Source: Pseudomonadota bacterium
GTDB lineage: Bacteria > Pseudomonadota > Alphaproteobacteria > Rhizobiales > Rhizobiaceae
Direction: 5' to 3'
NCBI GenBank assembly: GCA_023399465.1
Contig: JAEWPB010000072.1
Span: 1-15,683, forward strand
DNA: 15,683 bases
The position numbers and the translations under genes were made by a program. Positions 1-8,187 of this stretch are shown here, piece after piece. How positions within the stretch are numbered: position 1 is the stretch's first letter; each line of letters starts with the position of its first letter. The notes below the pieces were generated by a model. That model had not been told where the DNA came from, did no database searches, and saw nothing but the letters and a program-made list of their open reading frames with translations.

Positions 1-1738
1 CCACCGGTCCGGTGTGCAGCCCGTAGCGGGTGATGAGTTCGGGGCGGCCCGCCGCCCGGTTGGCGCGGTTCAGGTCGTCAATTGCGGCTTTCATCGCGAG
101 GACGCAGCGACAGCCATGCTCGACATGGGAGGGATCGGCAACCGGCGCATTCCACATGGCGAATACCGAATCGCCGATGTACTGCACGATCACCCCGCCA
201 TGCGCCTCGACGATTTCGTTCATCCGCTCGAAATAGGTCGACAGCAGATCGACGACCTCCTCCGGCGAGTGTCGTTCCGAAATCGTGGTGAAATCCTGGA
301 TGTCGGAGAAAAGCACGGTCACCTCCTGCCGCGATGCGGATCCGACGATCGCCTGACCGGAGTTGACGATCCTGCGCACCAGTTCGCGCGGCACGTAAAG
401 GGAGAACGTCCTGATGGCATCACGCGCCGCCGCCAGCGCGTTTGCCAGGACATTGATCTCCGAGATCCGGGACTGCGTCGTTCCCTTGGAGGCGAACTCC
501 AGATTGCCGATCTGCTGCGCCTCGCCCGCGAGCGCGTAGAGGGTCGTGGTGATGCGCCGGGAAAAGAGGAGCGCCGCCAGCATTCCGGTAAGCACGAATG
601 CCGCGGCAATCATCATCGTCTTGGCCAGGAACCGCTTGCTCTCGCCGATGAAGTCCTCGAGCGGCGCGGCCAGAACCACGGTGTTGCCCTTGAGCAGACC
701 GGAAAACTCGACCGGGGAGATCTGGGCCAGATAGGGCTCGCCGCCGACATCGAACAGGACCGTCCCCATCTCGCGATCGACATTGCTGCTCAGCAGGGCT
801 CCGATCGGCTCCAGCGCCGGGTCGCTGTCCGAGATGGGAGCGTGTTCGTCCCGCTGCGGGCTTGAAAGCGTCTCCAGGATCCTGTCCATGACAACGGGAT
901 CGGAATGGACGATCAGACGGTTCTGGCCATCGAAGACATAGCCGCGGCCATTCTCCGAGACCGCCTCCCGGTTCAGCAGATGACTTATGGTTTCTAGCAG
1001 CACGTCGGCGCCGGCGACGATCTGCCTGTTCTTCGCCATCGGCATGGCAAGCGTCAGGCTGAGCGATTTCGTCGTCGCAGAGACATAGGGCCCGACCGAC
1101 ACCTGCGCCCCCTCGTGGACCGCACTGCGGTACCAGGGACGGCGAGACGGATCGTAGGTGACGTTGTTGTCCGTGCGCCGGCCGATCTCCGTTCCCTCGG
1201 CAGTCAGGAAACGCCAGGTGGACACCGGACCGCCCGCAGTCTTCTCGATGGTGCGCAAGGCAAAAACCGTCTCGTCCGGCGCCGCCAGAACCGTCAGCCA
1301 TTCCGGGTTGCTCGCGACGCTCACCGCATGCACGAAGGAGCCGCCGGGATAGCCGACATAGAACCCGTCGATATTGGCGGAGCTTCGCAGCACCTGCAGC
1401 AGGAAGTCCTGCTTGGCCTGCAGCTCCATCGGCGGCGGCGACAGAAACGGCGTCAGGACGGAAGCGGTCGCGATTGCCGAATATCCGTCGCCGAAGAGGG
1501 TCCTGTAGCTGTCGATGACGCGCAGGCTGAGCTGGCGCATCTGCGCCTCGCCGGCGGCGATGCCCACCGTTCGCCCCTGATGGTAGGTCAGCCACATCAG
1601 CGGCACGGAAATGCTGATGAGCAGCGCGACGATGGCAATGCTCAGGTAAACCCGCAGCGGTTTCGACCAGCGCGCCGGAAGCGGCGGCCGGGACGAAGTG
1701 GTTCCAACAGCCTCTTTTTCTGCTTCATGCTTCGCCAT
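1..1738 (-). CDS. Membrane-bound class III adenylate/guanylate cyclase with Cache and HAMP-like regions (3' end cut off)
   Basis: Makes a cyclic nucleotide from ATP or GTP, probably in response to a periplasmic ligand. From the ATG at 1738 the frame stays open for 579 codons to the window edge, so the C-terminus is missing. Residues 29-51 form a first membrane helix. A periplasmic stretch follows, with the dCache-like RPWYRSAV near residue 200. A second helix lies at about 372-394, then a HAMP-like linker. The cyclase domain begins near 465: VLFSDIQDFT carries the first metal Asp (D479), and VQYIGDSVFAMW carries the second (D523). The last residues visible, GLHTGPV, are the usual cyclase glycine strand. 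The residue that is commonly the purine-selecting Lys is Gln (Q519), so substrate choice is uncertain. The motifs and the membrane topology are seen; the signalling role is inferred. Confidence 0.9.
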   Translation of the reverse strand, partial: MAKHEAEKEAVGTTSSRPPLPARWSKPLRVYLSIAIVALLISISVPLMWLTYHQGRTVGIAAGEAQMRQLSLRVIDSYRTLFGDGYSAIATASVLTPFLSPPPMELQAKQDFLLQVLRSSANIDGFYVGYPGGSFVHAVSVASNPEWLTVLAAPDETVFALRTIEKTAGGPVSTWRFLTAEGTEIGRRTDNNVTYDPSRRPWYRSAVHEGAQVSVGPYVSATTKSLSLTLAMPMAKNRQIVAGADVLLETISHLLNREAVSENGRGYVFDGQNRLIVHSDPVVMDRILETLSSPQRDEHAPISDSDPALEPIGALLSSNVDREMGTVLFDVGGEPYLAQISPVEFSGLLKGNTVVLAAPLEDFIGESKRFLAKTMMIAAAFVLTGMLAALLFSRRITTTLYALAGEAQQIGNLEFASKGTTQSRISEINVLANALAAARDAIRTFSLYVPRELVRRIVNSGQAIVGSASRQEVTVLFSDIQDFTTISERHSPEEVVDLLSTYFERMNEIVEAHGGVIVQYIGDSVFAMWNAPVADPSHVEHGCRCVLAMKAAIDDLNRANRAAGRPELITRYGLHTGPV

Positions 1739-1825
1739 GGACGACCGATAAAGCGTGCCCCGCTGTGAACAGTGCCCTACTCTACCGCGATGCCCCGGTT
1801 CTGCAATGGCTCACTTCAAGGCACG

Positions 1826-1852
1826 GCGAGGCGGCATCCGGCCTCGCTTTTT
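1826..1852. terminator. Hairpin between the DUF4396 gene and the cyclase
   Basis: A 7-bp stem GCGAGGC (1826-1832) / GCCTCGC (1841-1847) starts three bases past the DUF4396 stop codon. The T-run is on the plus-strand side, so the hairpin would work best for plus-strand transcripts. For the minus-strand genes it may only slow transcription or stabilise the mRNA end. Confidence 0.4.
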
Positions 1853-2771
1853 ACTGGAAGGTGATGGGGGTGATCTGTGCCGTGAGTATCAGCGCGCAGG
1901 CGAGCACGACATAGGTGCCCGCTATCCATGCCAGCGCCTGCCCGAGCGGCAGTTCCCGCATCTGCATCCCAGCCATCGGACCATCCTCCATGGGCATGTC
2001 CGGCACCAATGTCTGCCTGTATTCAGGCATGGACATGTCCATCGCCGAGGCTGTCTCGGCGCCTGCCGCCATGGCCGTTTCCATGGGGCTATGCCCCAGT
2101 TGCGGCGCCGGGCCATCGGCGCCCGGCAGCGTCATGGCACCATGCTTCAGATGGTTCTTGACCAGCCAGTAATTGATCGGAAAGCCGATGATGCCGCCCA
2201 CGATGGTGGCGAGGCCCATGCGAAACCAGAATTCCGGGTTCAGCGAGTGCTCGGATCTCGGCCAGGCCGCCTCCAGCATGATCATGACCGGGATCATGCC
2301 GGTCATCACCATGTTCATCGAGACCGTCTCCGCGAAGAAGGTCTTTCGCACTGCCTTCAGGTAGTCGCCGCCATACATGCCGCGCATCATCAGCGCTTGG
2401 AAGATGAACAGGCCGGAGACAAAACCGGCCAGATACTCGATGGTCATGTCCCATCCGTTGCTCAGATGGAGCAGCGGCACCACCGCGGCCGCGACCATGA
2501 CGCCGGTGGCGTCACCCGCCAGGCAGTGCATCTCGCTGTTGACCGCCTGTTTCCACAACGGACGGATATAGATGTCATGACCGCCGGGAAAAGGACGACG
2601 GCAGGCCATGAGATAGAAGAACAGCCCCACCGGGCCCGCATAGAACGTGACCAGGATCCAGGCGATCCGCTGGACCCAGCTCGTCACGCCATTGGTGAAG
2701 GAATCCCAGATCACGAAAATCGTGCTCGCCGCAGTCAACGTGAACCAGACCAACATGGCTCCAGCCAGCAT
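1851..2771 (-). CDS. DUF4396 domain membrane protein with Met/His-rich loop
   Basis: A 306-residue inner-membrane protein of unknown function. Several hydrophobic helices are visible: about 3-22, 36-56, 84-102, 113-130, 152-168, 185-205 and 278-298. The family-typical block NSEMHCLAGDATG lies at about 78-90. A linker at roughly 206-271 before the last helix is very rich in Met with several His (for example MDMSMPEY and MAGMQM). Such a composition often binds copper or another soft metal, but that role is inference. GAGGAG ahead of the ATG supports the start. The gene follows the HlyD adaptor by 60 bases on the same strand and may share its transcript. I recognise the family but not a function. 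Confidence 0.85.
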   Translation of the reverse strand: MLAGAMLVWFTLTAASTIFVIWDSFTNGVTSWVQRIAWILVTFYAGPVGLFFYLMACRRPFPGGHDIYIRPLWKQAVNSEMHCLAGDATGVMVAAAVVPLLHLSNGWDMTIEYLAGFVSGLFIFQALMMRGMYGGDYLKAVRKTFFAETVSMNMVMTGMIPVMIMLEAAWPRSEHSLNPEFWFRMGLATIVGGIIGFPINYWLVKNHLKHGAMTLPGADGPAPQLGHSPMETAMAAGAETASAMDMSMPEYRQTLVPDMPMEDGPMAGMQMRELPLGQALAWIAGTYVVLACALILTAQITPITFQ

Positions 2772-2831
2772 TTCTGCGTCTCCTCATTTCGAGCCGCCCC
2801 CAATCCCGCAGCCGCGATGATCGGGACCGGC

Positions 2832-4127
2832 CTATCTCTCGCGAAACGCCCGGGTGAAATAGTCGGCGAGGGGCTTCACCAGATATTCGAGCGGCGAGCG
2901 CTCCGAGGTGGAGATGAACGCCTCGACCGGCATACCGGGCAGCACCTGCAGCGCGCCGAGTTTCGCCGTTTCCCCCGGTCCGGGAACGATCTGCGCCTTG
3001 TAATAGGTCGCGCCGGTCTTCTCGTCGTTGAACACGTCAGCTGAAACGTCGACGACCGAGCCGCGCAGGTCGGGCGTGGTGCGATGGTCGAAGGCGGCGA
3101 AACGCAGCACGGCATTCTGCCCGACATGGACCTGGTCGATCTGCGAAGGCGAGATGTGGGTGGTGATGACCAGGCCCACATCCTGCGGAATGATGAACAG
3201 CATCGGTTCGGCCGCGCGTACGACCGAGCGGCGCGCATGCACCTGCAGGCCGAAGACCGCGCCGCCGACCGGGGCGCGCACCTCCATGCGGCTGAGGGTC
3301 TCATGTGCAGCGGTGCGCTTCTGCCGCAGCTCGGCGATCTTCGCCTCGATTTCGCGCAGCGTCGAGATCGATTCCTCGCGCATCGCCACCCGCACGTTGA
3401 GCATGGCGATCTCGATCTCGGCGATCTTGCCGCGGTTTTCCGAGACGCTCGCACGCGCGCCGCTGATGTCGCCGCGGATCTCCGCGCCCTCTCGCTCGAG
3501 CGCCATCACCCGGCTTGCCTGGGTGAGATTGTCTTTCAGGAGCTTGTGCTGCCCCAGCAGCTCCTTGTCTATGAAGGACAGTTGCTGCTCCAATGCCTTG
3601 GTGCGGTTTTCGAGCCCGATGATCTGCTCGCGGACCTGCTGCTTGCGTTCCTGCAACTGGCTGATCTGCTTGTCGCGGGTCTCGATCCGGGCCCTGAACA
3701 GCCGTTCCTGGCCATCGACGATCGTCCGGATCTCCGGATCCCGCGCTGCCCGCTCGAGAAGCTCCTCGTCGAAGGCCAGCGTCTCGCTGTCGTCCTGCTC
3801 CGCGGTCAGCCGCGCCGCGGTCCCGAGCAGGGTGAAGAGCTGGTTTTCGATGATCGCCAGTTCCGAGCGGTCGAAGGTGTCGTCGAAGCGCAGCAGCAGC
3901 TCTCCCGGCTTCACCACGTCGCCATCCTTGACGAACAGCTCGCCGACGACCCCGCCGAGCTGGTGCTGGACCACCTGCCGATTGGTCTCCACCTCGACGA
4001 TGCCGCCGGCAACGACGGCGCCGCTGATGCGGGTGAAATAGGCCCAGGTGCCGAGGCCGAGCACCAGGAAGGCAAGCGTCGCATAGCCGATCCAGCCATG
4101 ACGGGTCGATTTCCACGGGTTGGCCAT
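2832..4127 (-). CDS. HlyD-family type I secretion membrane fusion (adaptor) protein, PrsE-like
   Basis: The periplasmic adaptor of a type I secretion system, linking the inner-membrane ABC transporter to an outer-membrane TolC-type channel. It has 431 residues, close to the usual length of PrsE/HlyD proteins. A short cytoplasmic N-terminus is followed by one membrane helix (about 12-31) and a lipoyl-like half-motif around 42-82 (GGVVGELFVKDGDVVKPGE). A long Glu/Arg/Gln-rich coiled coil spans about 90-290. The second lipoyl half (MEVRAPVGGAVFGLQV) and a C-terminal beta-barrel segment follow. The ATG lies 9 bases after the stop of the ABC gene, with GGAG between, so the two genes are translated from one mRNA. 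The partner and the role follow from the family; the substrate is not shown by this gene. Confidence 0.93.
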   Translation of the reverse strand: MANPWKSTRHGWIGYATLAFLVLGLGTWAYFTRISGAVVAGGIVEVETNRQVVQHQLGGVVGELFVKDGDVVKPGELLLRFDDTFDRSELAIIENQLFTLLGTAARLTAEQDDSETLAFDEELLERAARDPEIRTIVDGQERLFRARIETRDKQISQLQERKQQVREQIIGLENRTKALEQQLSFIDKELLGQHKLLKDNLTQASRVMALEREGAEIRGDISGARASVSENRGKIAEIEIAMLNVRVAMREESISTLREIEAKIAELRQKRTAAHETLSRMEVRAPVGGAVFGLQVHARRSVVRAAEPMLFIIPQDVGLVITTHISPSQIDQVHVGQNAVLRFAAFDHRTTPDLRGSVVDVSADVFNDEKTGATYYKAQIVPGPGETAKLGALQVLPGMPVEAFISTSERSPLEYLVKPLADYFTRAFRER

Positions 4128-4136
4128 CCGGCACTC

Positions 4137-5894
4137 CTAACCCGCGTTCTGGCCGCCGGCATTGGCCGGGGGCACCAGTTGGGCGGCATTGCGCAGATGC
4201 GCCCGCAGAACCTCGTCGCGCGGGCCGAAGGCGACCCTCGACCCGCCGTCGAGGATCAGGATCATGTCGCATTCCTCGATCGCCGCCGGGCGGTGGGCCA
4301 TGATGACCACGGAACGGCCCTCGGCCTTCAGGTTGCGGATGGCGAGATTGAGCGCCATCGACCCTTCGGCGTCGAGATTGGAGTTGGGCTCGTCGAGCAC
4401 CAGCAGCGCCGGATCGCCGTAGAGCGCCCGCGCCAGGCCGATGCGCTGCTTCTGGCCGCCCGACAGCCGTGCGCCCGAAGGCGGCAGCCGGGTATCGTAG
4501 CCATTCGGCAGATGCAGGATCATCTCGTGGGCGGCAGCCTTCTTCGCCGCGGCAACGACGCGCTCGGGGTCGGGATTGACCTGCAGCCGGGCGATGTTCT
4601 CGGCGATCGTGCCCTCGAACAGCATGACGTCCTGCGGGAGATAGCCGACGTGATCGGCAAGATGGTCGGGCCCGTACTGATCGAGCGCGGCGCCGTCGAG
4701 GCGAACCTTGCCGCCCGCCGGCGGCCACACCCCGGTGAGAATGCGCGCCAGCGTCGATTTTCCGGAACCGCTCGGACCGATGACGCCGAGCGCCTGCCCC
4801 GGCGGCAGTTCGAAGCTCAGCATCCTGAGCGTCGCCGCCTTTTCCCCCGGCGGCAGCGCGGTGACCTGTTCGACTCGAAGCAGCGCACGGGGCTTCGGCA
4901 GCGTGGTGCGCACCTCGTCCGGCGGCACCTTGTCGAGTAGCTCGCCCAGGTTCTTCCAGCCCTGGATCGCCCGCTGCACCAGCGACCACTGACCGATCGC
5001 GCTCTCGATCGGCGCAAGACCGCGGCCGATGAGGATCGAACCGGCGATCATCGCTCCGGCATTGATCTCGTTGCGCAGCACCAGCCAGGCACCGATGGCA
5101 AGGATCGCCGATTGCAGGAACACCCGGAAGGTCTTGGAGGTGACGGCATAGAAGCCGTTCGAATCGCTGTAGCGGATATTGGCCTCGAGCGCGGCATCGC
5201 GCAGCTGCTGCCAGCGCACGGCCGCACTGTTGCGCATGCCGAGCGCGCGCACCGTGTCGCTTTCGCGTTGCAGCGTCGCGGTCATCTCCTCGCTTTGCCG
5301 GCTGGCGTTCAGCGCCTGCTCCTGGTGCTTGCGGGTGTTGCGCTGGTTGAGCCAGGTGAGCGCGATCAGGATCAGGCCACCGACCACCGCAAGCCATCCC
5401 ATCCACGGATGGAAGACGAAGATGATGAAGACGAAGACCGGCGTCCAGGGAATGTCGAACACCGCGAACACGGCCGGCGACGACAGCACGCGCTGCACCG
5501 CATCGAGGTCGCGCATGCCGTTGGCTGCGGAAACGCCCTGCGCGGCAAGCGTGGTGCGATCGAGCACGGCGCGAAAGACGCGGATGTCGAAATCGGCCTG
5601 GAAGCGGGCGCCGATGCGGGCGGCAATGCGCGCGCGCATGTGATCGAGGATGCCCATAACCGTGAACAGCAGCACGATGAGGATGACGAGCACCAGCAGC
5701 GTCGGCTCCGAGCGGGAGGCCAGCACCCGGTCGTAGACCTGCAGCATGAACAGCGGCCCGGTCAGCACCAGCAGGTTCACGAAGAAGCTGAATATGCCGA
5801 TGGTGATGAAACCCATACGGCCGGCGGCAAGGGCGCTACGCAATTCCTCGACGCCGCTTTTGCGAATCCCGTTGCTCAAATGATCCTCGTCCAC
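4137..5894 (-). CDS. Type I secretion permease/ATPase (ABC transporter), PrsD-like
   Basis: The inner-membrane energy-coupling subunit of type I secretion. It recognises the C-terminal signal of substrates and drives export with ATP. Of its 585 residues, the first 330 hold the membrane domain, with the family signature SPLYMLQVYDRVL present here as TGPLFMLQVYDRVL. The nucleotide-binding domain shows Walker A GPSGSGKST (373-381), Q-loop Gln 421, signature LSGGQ (478-482), Walker B LLVLDEP (497-503) and H-loop His 534, all intact. There is no N-terminal C39 peptidase domain, so substrates are of the RTX/glycanase/serralysin type. The start is uncertain: the GTG at 5894 has a poor ribosome site, and the TTG six codons later has GAGGA in front of it. 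The two RTX proteins at 10.9-13.3 kb are the obvious candidate cargo (inference). Confidence 0.94.
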   Translation of the reverse strand: MDEDHLSNGIRKSGVEELRSALAAGRMGFITIGIFSFFVNLLVLTGPLFMLQVYDRVLASRSEPTLLVLVILIVLLFTVMGILDHMRARIAARIGARFQADFDIRVFRAVLDRTTLAAQGVSAANGMRDLDAVQRVLSSPAVFAVFDIPWTPVFVFIIFVFHPWMGWLAVVGGLILIALTWLNQRNTRKHQEQALNASRQSEEMTATLQRESDTVRALGMRNSAAVRWQQLRDAALEANIRYSDSNGFYAVTSKTFRVFLQSAILAIGAWLVLRNEINAGAMIAGSILIGRGLAPIESAIGQWSLVQRAIQGWKNLGELLDKVPPDEVRTTLPKPRALLRVEQVTALPPGEKAATLRMLSFELPPGQALGVIGPSGSGKSTLARILTGVWPPAGGKVRLDGAALDQYGPDHLADHVGYLPQDVMLFEGTIAENIARLQVNPDPERVVAAAKKAAAHEMILHLPNGYDTRLPPSGARLSGGQKQRIGLARALYGDPALLVLDEPNSNLDAEGSMALNLAIRNLKAEGRSVVIMAHRPAAIEECDMILILDGGSRVAFGPRDEVLRAHLRNAAQLVPPANAGGQNAG

Positions 5895-6211
5895 CTGCCG
5901 GCGTCCATGCGCCGCGCGGCCCTCAAAGCGGAGCCCTGCCCTACCGGTAACTCGACCGTCTCTCCCTGGCGCAAGCCGTTTTATCCGACCTGATCCAGCA
6001 TATAATCATAAAAGCTCAAATACCGATACGCCCGAGGACGCAGCCGCCGGTAAAAATCGGATTTCGGCCCCTGATGACACCTTCGAACGGATGGGAAATG
6101 CAAAGCTGTTCCCGGAATATTCGCATCGTTTGCCCATAGGGGGATTATCTGTCACAAAAAGTCCGATTGCGAACGGCACCCCTTAGCATCAGATCTATTT
6201 TCGGGACTGCA
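5895..6211. other. Divergent intergenic region, A+T-rich
   Basis: This 317-base stretch separates the leftward secretion operon from the rightward glycosyltransferase. It contains no convincing gene. It should carry promoters for both directions, and it is clearly richer in A+T than the secretion genes. Confidence 0.6.
5978..6006 (+). promoter_or_regulatory. Candidate plus-strand promoter for the glycosyltransferase
   Basis: A perfect TATAAT lies at 6001-6006. The hexamer 17 bases upstream (GTTTTA) is a poor -35 match. If used, the leader would be about 200 bases long. The call rests on the -10 box alone. Confidence 0.3.
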
Positions 6212-7231
6212 ATGACCCACGCCATTAGCCTTGATCCAATTCGCCTGTACTGCGCATTACCCGTCGCCCCTTATTTCAAACGCGAATTCGCGCGTGTCGG
6301 CTCGAAGGCGCCGCGCGTGCGCGTGCGCTATACAAGTACAGGCAATCCACCACGGGACGTGGTGATCGAGCGAGGCCGGCAGCAGCTTACACTGGTACTG
6401 GAAAGCGCCGCAGAACGCCGTTTCACCAGGTCCATGCGCAAGATGGTTTGTACCTATGCCTATTGGCTGAGCCTGTGCCCGCCGGAAGTCAGGCGGATTA
6501 GCGTCAATGCATCCGACGGTGACGTCATTTCCAACGCCACGTTTGCCGCCTCGGTGCGATATCCGCGGCACGTGGCGCTGCCCGACCCCCACTTTTTTCA
6601 GAATTCCGGCTTTGCAAGCGAACTGGAGATCAGCAAGTCTGCGCCACGCTGGGAGGAGCGTTCTAGCGACATTGTCTGGCGCGGCGGCATGAACGGAAGC
6701 GGTTGGGTGAGCCTTTCGCCGGAAGACGTGGACAATCCGGCCGTGATGCAACGGCTTCGGATGGTGATGCGGCTTCACAACGAGCCGGAGGTGGACGTTC
6801 GCTTCGCCGAAATGTACCGATCAATGGGCGCCTTCGCTCCGCTGGCGCGCAGTCAAGGGTTGCTGGGAGACCCGTTGCCGCCCAGAAGCTGGCTGGGACG
6901 CAAGTTCGCAATCGATATTGATGGCTATACGAACACTTGGTCGAATTTTCTCGTACGCATGCTCTACGGATGCTGCGTACTCAAGGTCGAATCCCAGTTT
7001 GGCTACCGTCAATGGTACTATGACGCCTTGAAACCGTTCGAACATTACGTGCCTGTGTCCGCCGACATGGTAGACTTTGCCGAAAAGATCGAATGGGTCC
7101 GCAGTCATGACATGGAAGCCAGGGCGATTGCGGAGCGCGGCCAAGAACTGGCGCGAACATTGACATTTGCAAGCCAAGCCCGGCGCGCGGCCGCGCTCAT
7201 CGAGGAACACTGGGACCGGGATACCGTCTAG
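6212..7231 (+). CDS. Glycosyltransferase family 90 (CAP10-like) protein
   Basis: Probably transfers a sugar, perhaps xylose or glucose, from a nucleotide-sugar donor to a surface glycan. GT90-type motifs are visible in order: VWRGGMNGSG at 155-164, KFAIDIDG at about 231-238 followed by the TWSNF block, VLKVES, then FEHYVPVSADMVDF near 275-289 and EWVRSHD. The ATG at 6212 gives 339 residues. A TTG at 6167 would add 15 residues, but neither start has a strong ribosome site; ATG is preferred because it has GGGA at short distance. No membrane helix or signal peptide is seen, so the enzyme should act in the cytoplasm. The gene converges on the UDP-glucuronate decarboxylase and shares CTAG with its stop. 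A xylosyl role is inferred from that neighbour; other GT90 members use glucose, and the acceptor is unknown. Confidence 0.82.
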   Translation: MTHAISLDPIRLYCALPVAPYFKREFARVGSKAPRVRVRYTSTGNPPRDVVIERGRQQLTLVLESAAERRFTRSMRKMVCTYAYWLSLCPPEVRRISVNASDGDVISNATFAASVRYPRHVALPDPHFFQNSGFASELEISKSAPRWEERSSDIVWRGGMNGSGWVSLSPEDVDNPAVMQRLRMVMRLHNEPEVDVRFAEMYRSMGAFAPLARSQGLLGDPLPPRSWLGRKFAIDIDGYTNTWSNFLVRMLYGCCVLKVESQFGYRQWYYDALKPFEHYVPVSADMVDFAEKIEWVRSHDMEARAIAERGQELARTLTFASQARRAAALIEEHWDRDTV

Positions 7232-8187
7232 GAGGCGCGCTGCGTCGAACCCGCCAACACTGCCTCGAAATAGGCGATTGTCCGCGCGAGACCTGATCGA
7301 AGCGAAACCCGCGGTGTCCACCCCAAGGTTCGGCTGACCCTTGCGACATCCGGTCGGCGTTGCCGCGGGTCATCGATGAGCGACGGCTGGCATACGATAC
7401 GAGATCTGGAATTCGTCAGCTCAATAACCATGTTCGCCAGTTGCCGTACGGTGAATTCCTCGGGATTTCCGAGATTAAGCGGCCCCGTCACGTCCGTACC
7501 GCTCTCCATCATGGCCACCAGGCCGGCAATCAAATCGTCGACATAACAAAATGACCGCGTCTGCTCGCCGTCACCATAGATGGTGATATCGCGCCCCGTT
7601 AGTGCCTGAACGATGAAATTAGAGACCACGCGGCCATCGGCCGGATGCATGTTCGGACCATAGGTATTGAAGATACGGACGACTTTGATCGGTAACGCGA
7701 ATTGGCGGTGATAGTCGAAAAACAATGTCTCCGCGCTCCGCTTGCCTTCATCGTAGCAGGCGCGTGGTCCAATCGGATTGACATTGCCCAGGTAGCTTTC
7801 AGGCTGCGGGTGAACGTGCGGATCGCCATAAACCTCGGATGTTGAGGCCTGCAGTACGGGGATGTCCCTGCGCTTTGCCAAGTCGAGAACATTAAGCGCG
7901 CCCAGAACGCTGGACTTGAGCGTCTTGATCGGATCGAGCTGGTAGTATGCCGGCGAGGCCGGGCAGGCCAGATTGTAGATTTGGTCCACATCAAGGTCAA
8001 AGGGCTCGGTTATGTCGTGCTTCAGCAGACTGAAGGCGGAATTGCCGAGGAAAGCGGCTACATTGCGCTGGGAGCCGGTAGAAAAATTGTCCATGCAGAC
8101 AACCTTATGCCCCTGCCCGAGCAAGTTCCCGCACAAATTTGAACCGAGGAATCCGGTGCCACCGGTGACGAGGACGCGTTTTTTCAA
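7228..8187 (-). CDS. UDP-glucuronate decarboxylase (UDP-xylose synthase), extended SDR family
   Basis: Converts UDP-glucuronate to UDP-xylose by NAD-dependent oxidation, decarboxylation and re-reduction in the cytoplasm. Over 319 residues it shows the Rossmann motif GGTGFLGS (9-16), the acidic end of beta-2 in MDNFSTG (32-38), TSEVYGDP (116-123), the catalytic pair Y145/K149 in YDEGK, and RIFNTYGP (171-178). ACPASPAYYQ near 74-83 and the TSEVYGDP form are typical of UXS enzymes rather than of glucose epimerases or dTDP-glucose dehydratases. The start is TTG at 8187: an in-frame TAG lies 15 bases upstream, and no ATG comes before the NAD motif. Its stop overlaps that of the converging glycosyltransferase. 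A 4-epimerase-like relative cannot be fully excluded. Confidence 0.88.
   Translation of the reverse strand: MKKRVLVTGGTGFLGSNLCGNLLGQGHKVVCMDNFSTGSQRNVAAFLGNSAFSLLKHDITEPFDLDVDQIYNLACPASPAYYQLDPIKTLKSSVLGALNVLDLAKRRDIPVLQASTSEVYGDPHVHPQPESYLGNVNPIGPRACYDEGKRSAETLFFDYHRQFALPIKVVRIFNTYGPNMHPADGRVVSNFIVQALTGRDITIYGDGEQTRSFCYVDDLIAGLVAMMESGTDVTGPLNLGNPEEFTVRQLANMVIELTNSRSRIVCQPSLIDDPRQRRPDVARVSRTLGWTPRVSLRSGLARTIAYFEAVLAGSTQRAS

Noticed and set aside
420..1595. A 391-codon minus-strand frame within the cyclase region
   Set aside because: The cyclase frame, open to the window edge and carrying metal-binding and Cache motifs, explains the same DNA.
3084..4940. A 618-codon antisense open frame over the secretion operon
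   Set aside because: It is the antisense shadow of the HlyD and ABC genes and has no recognisable domain or ribosome site.
3301..5406. A 701-codon open frame on the minus strand overlapping both secretion genes
   Set aside because: It is out of frame with two genes that have complete family motifs; its Arg/Ala/Gly/Gln-rich product is typical of GC-rich shadow frames.
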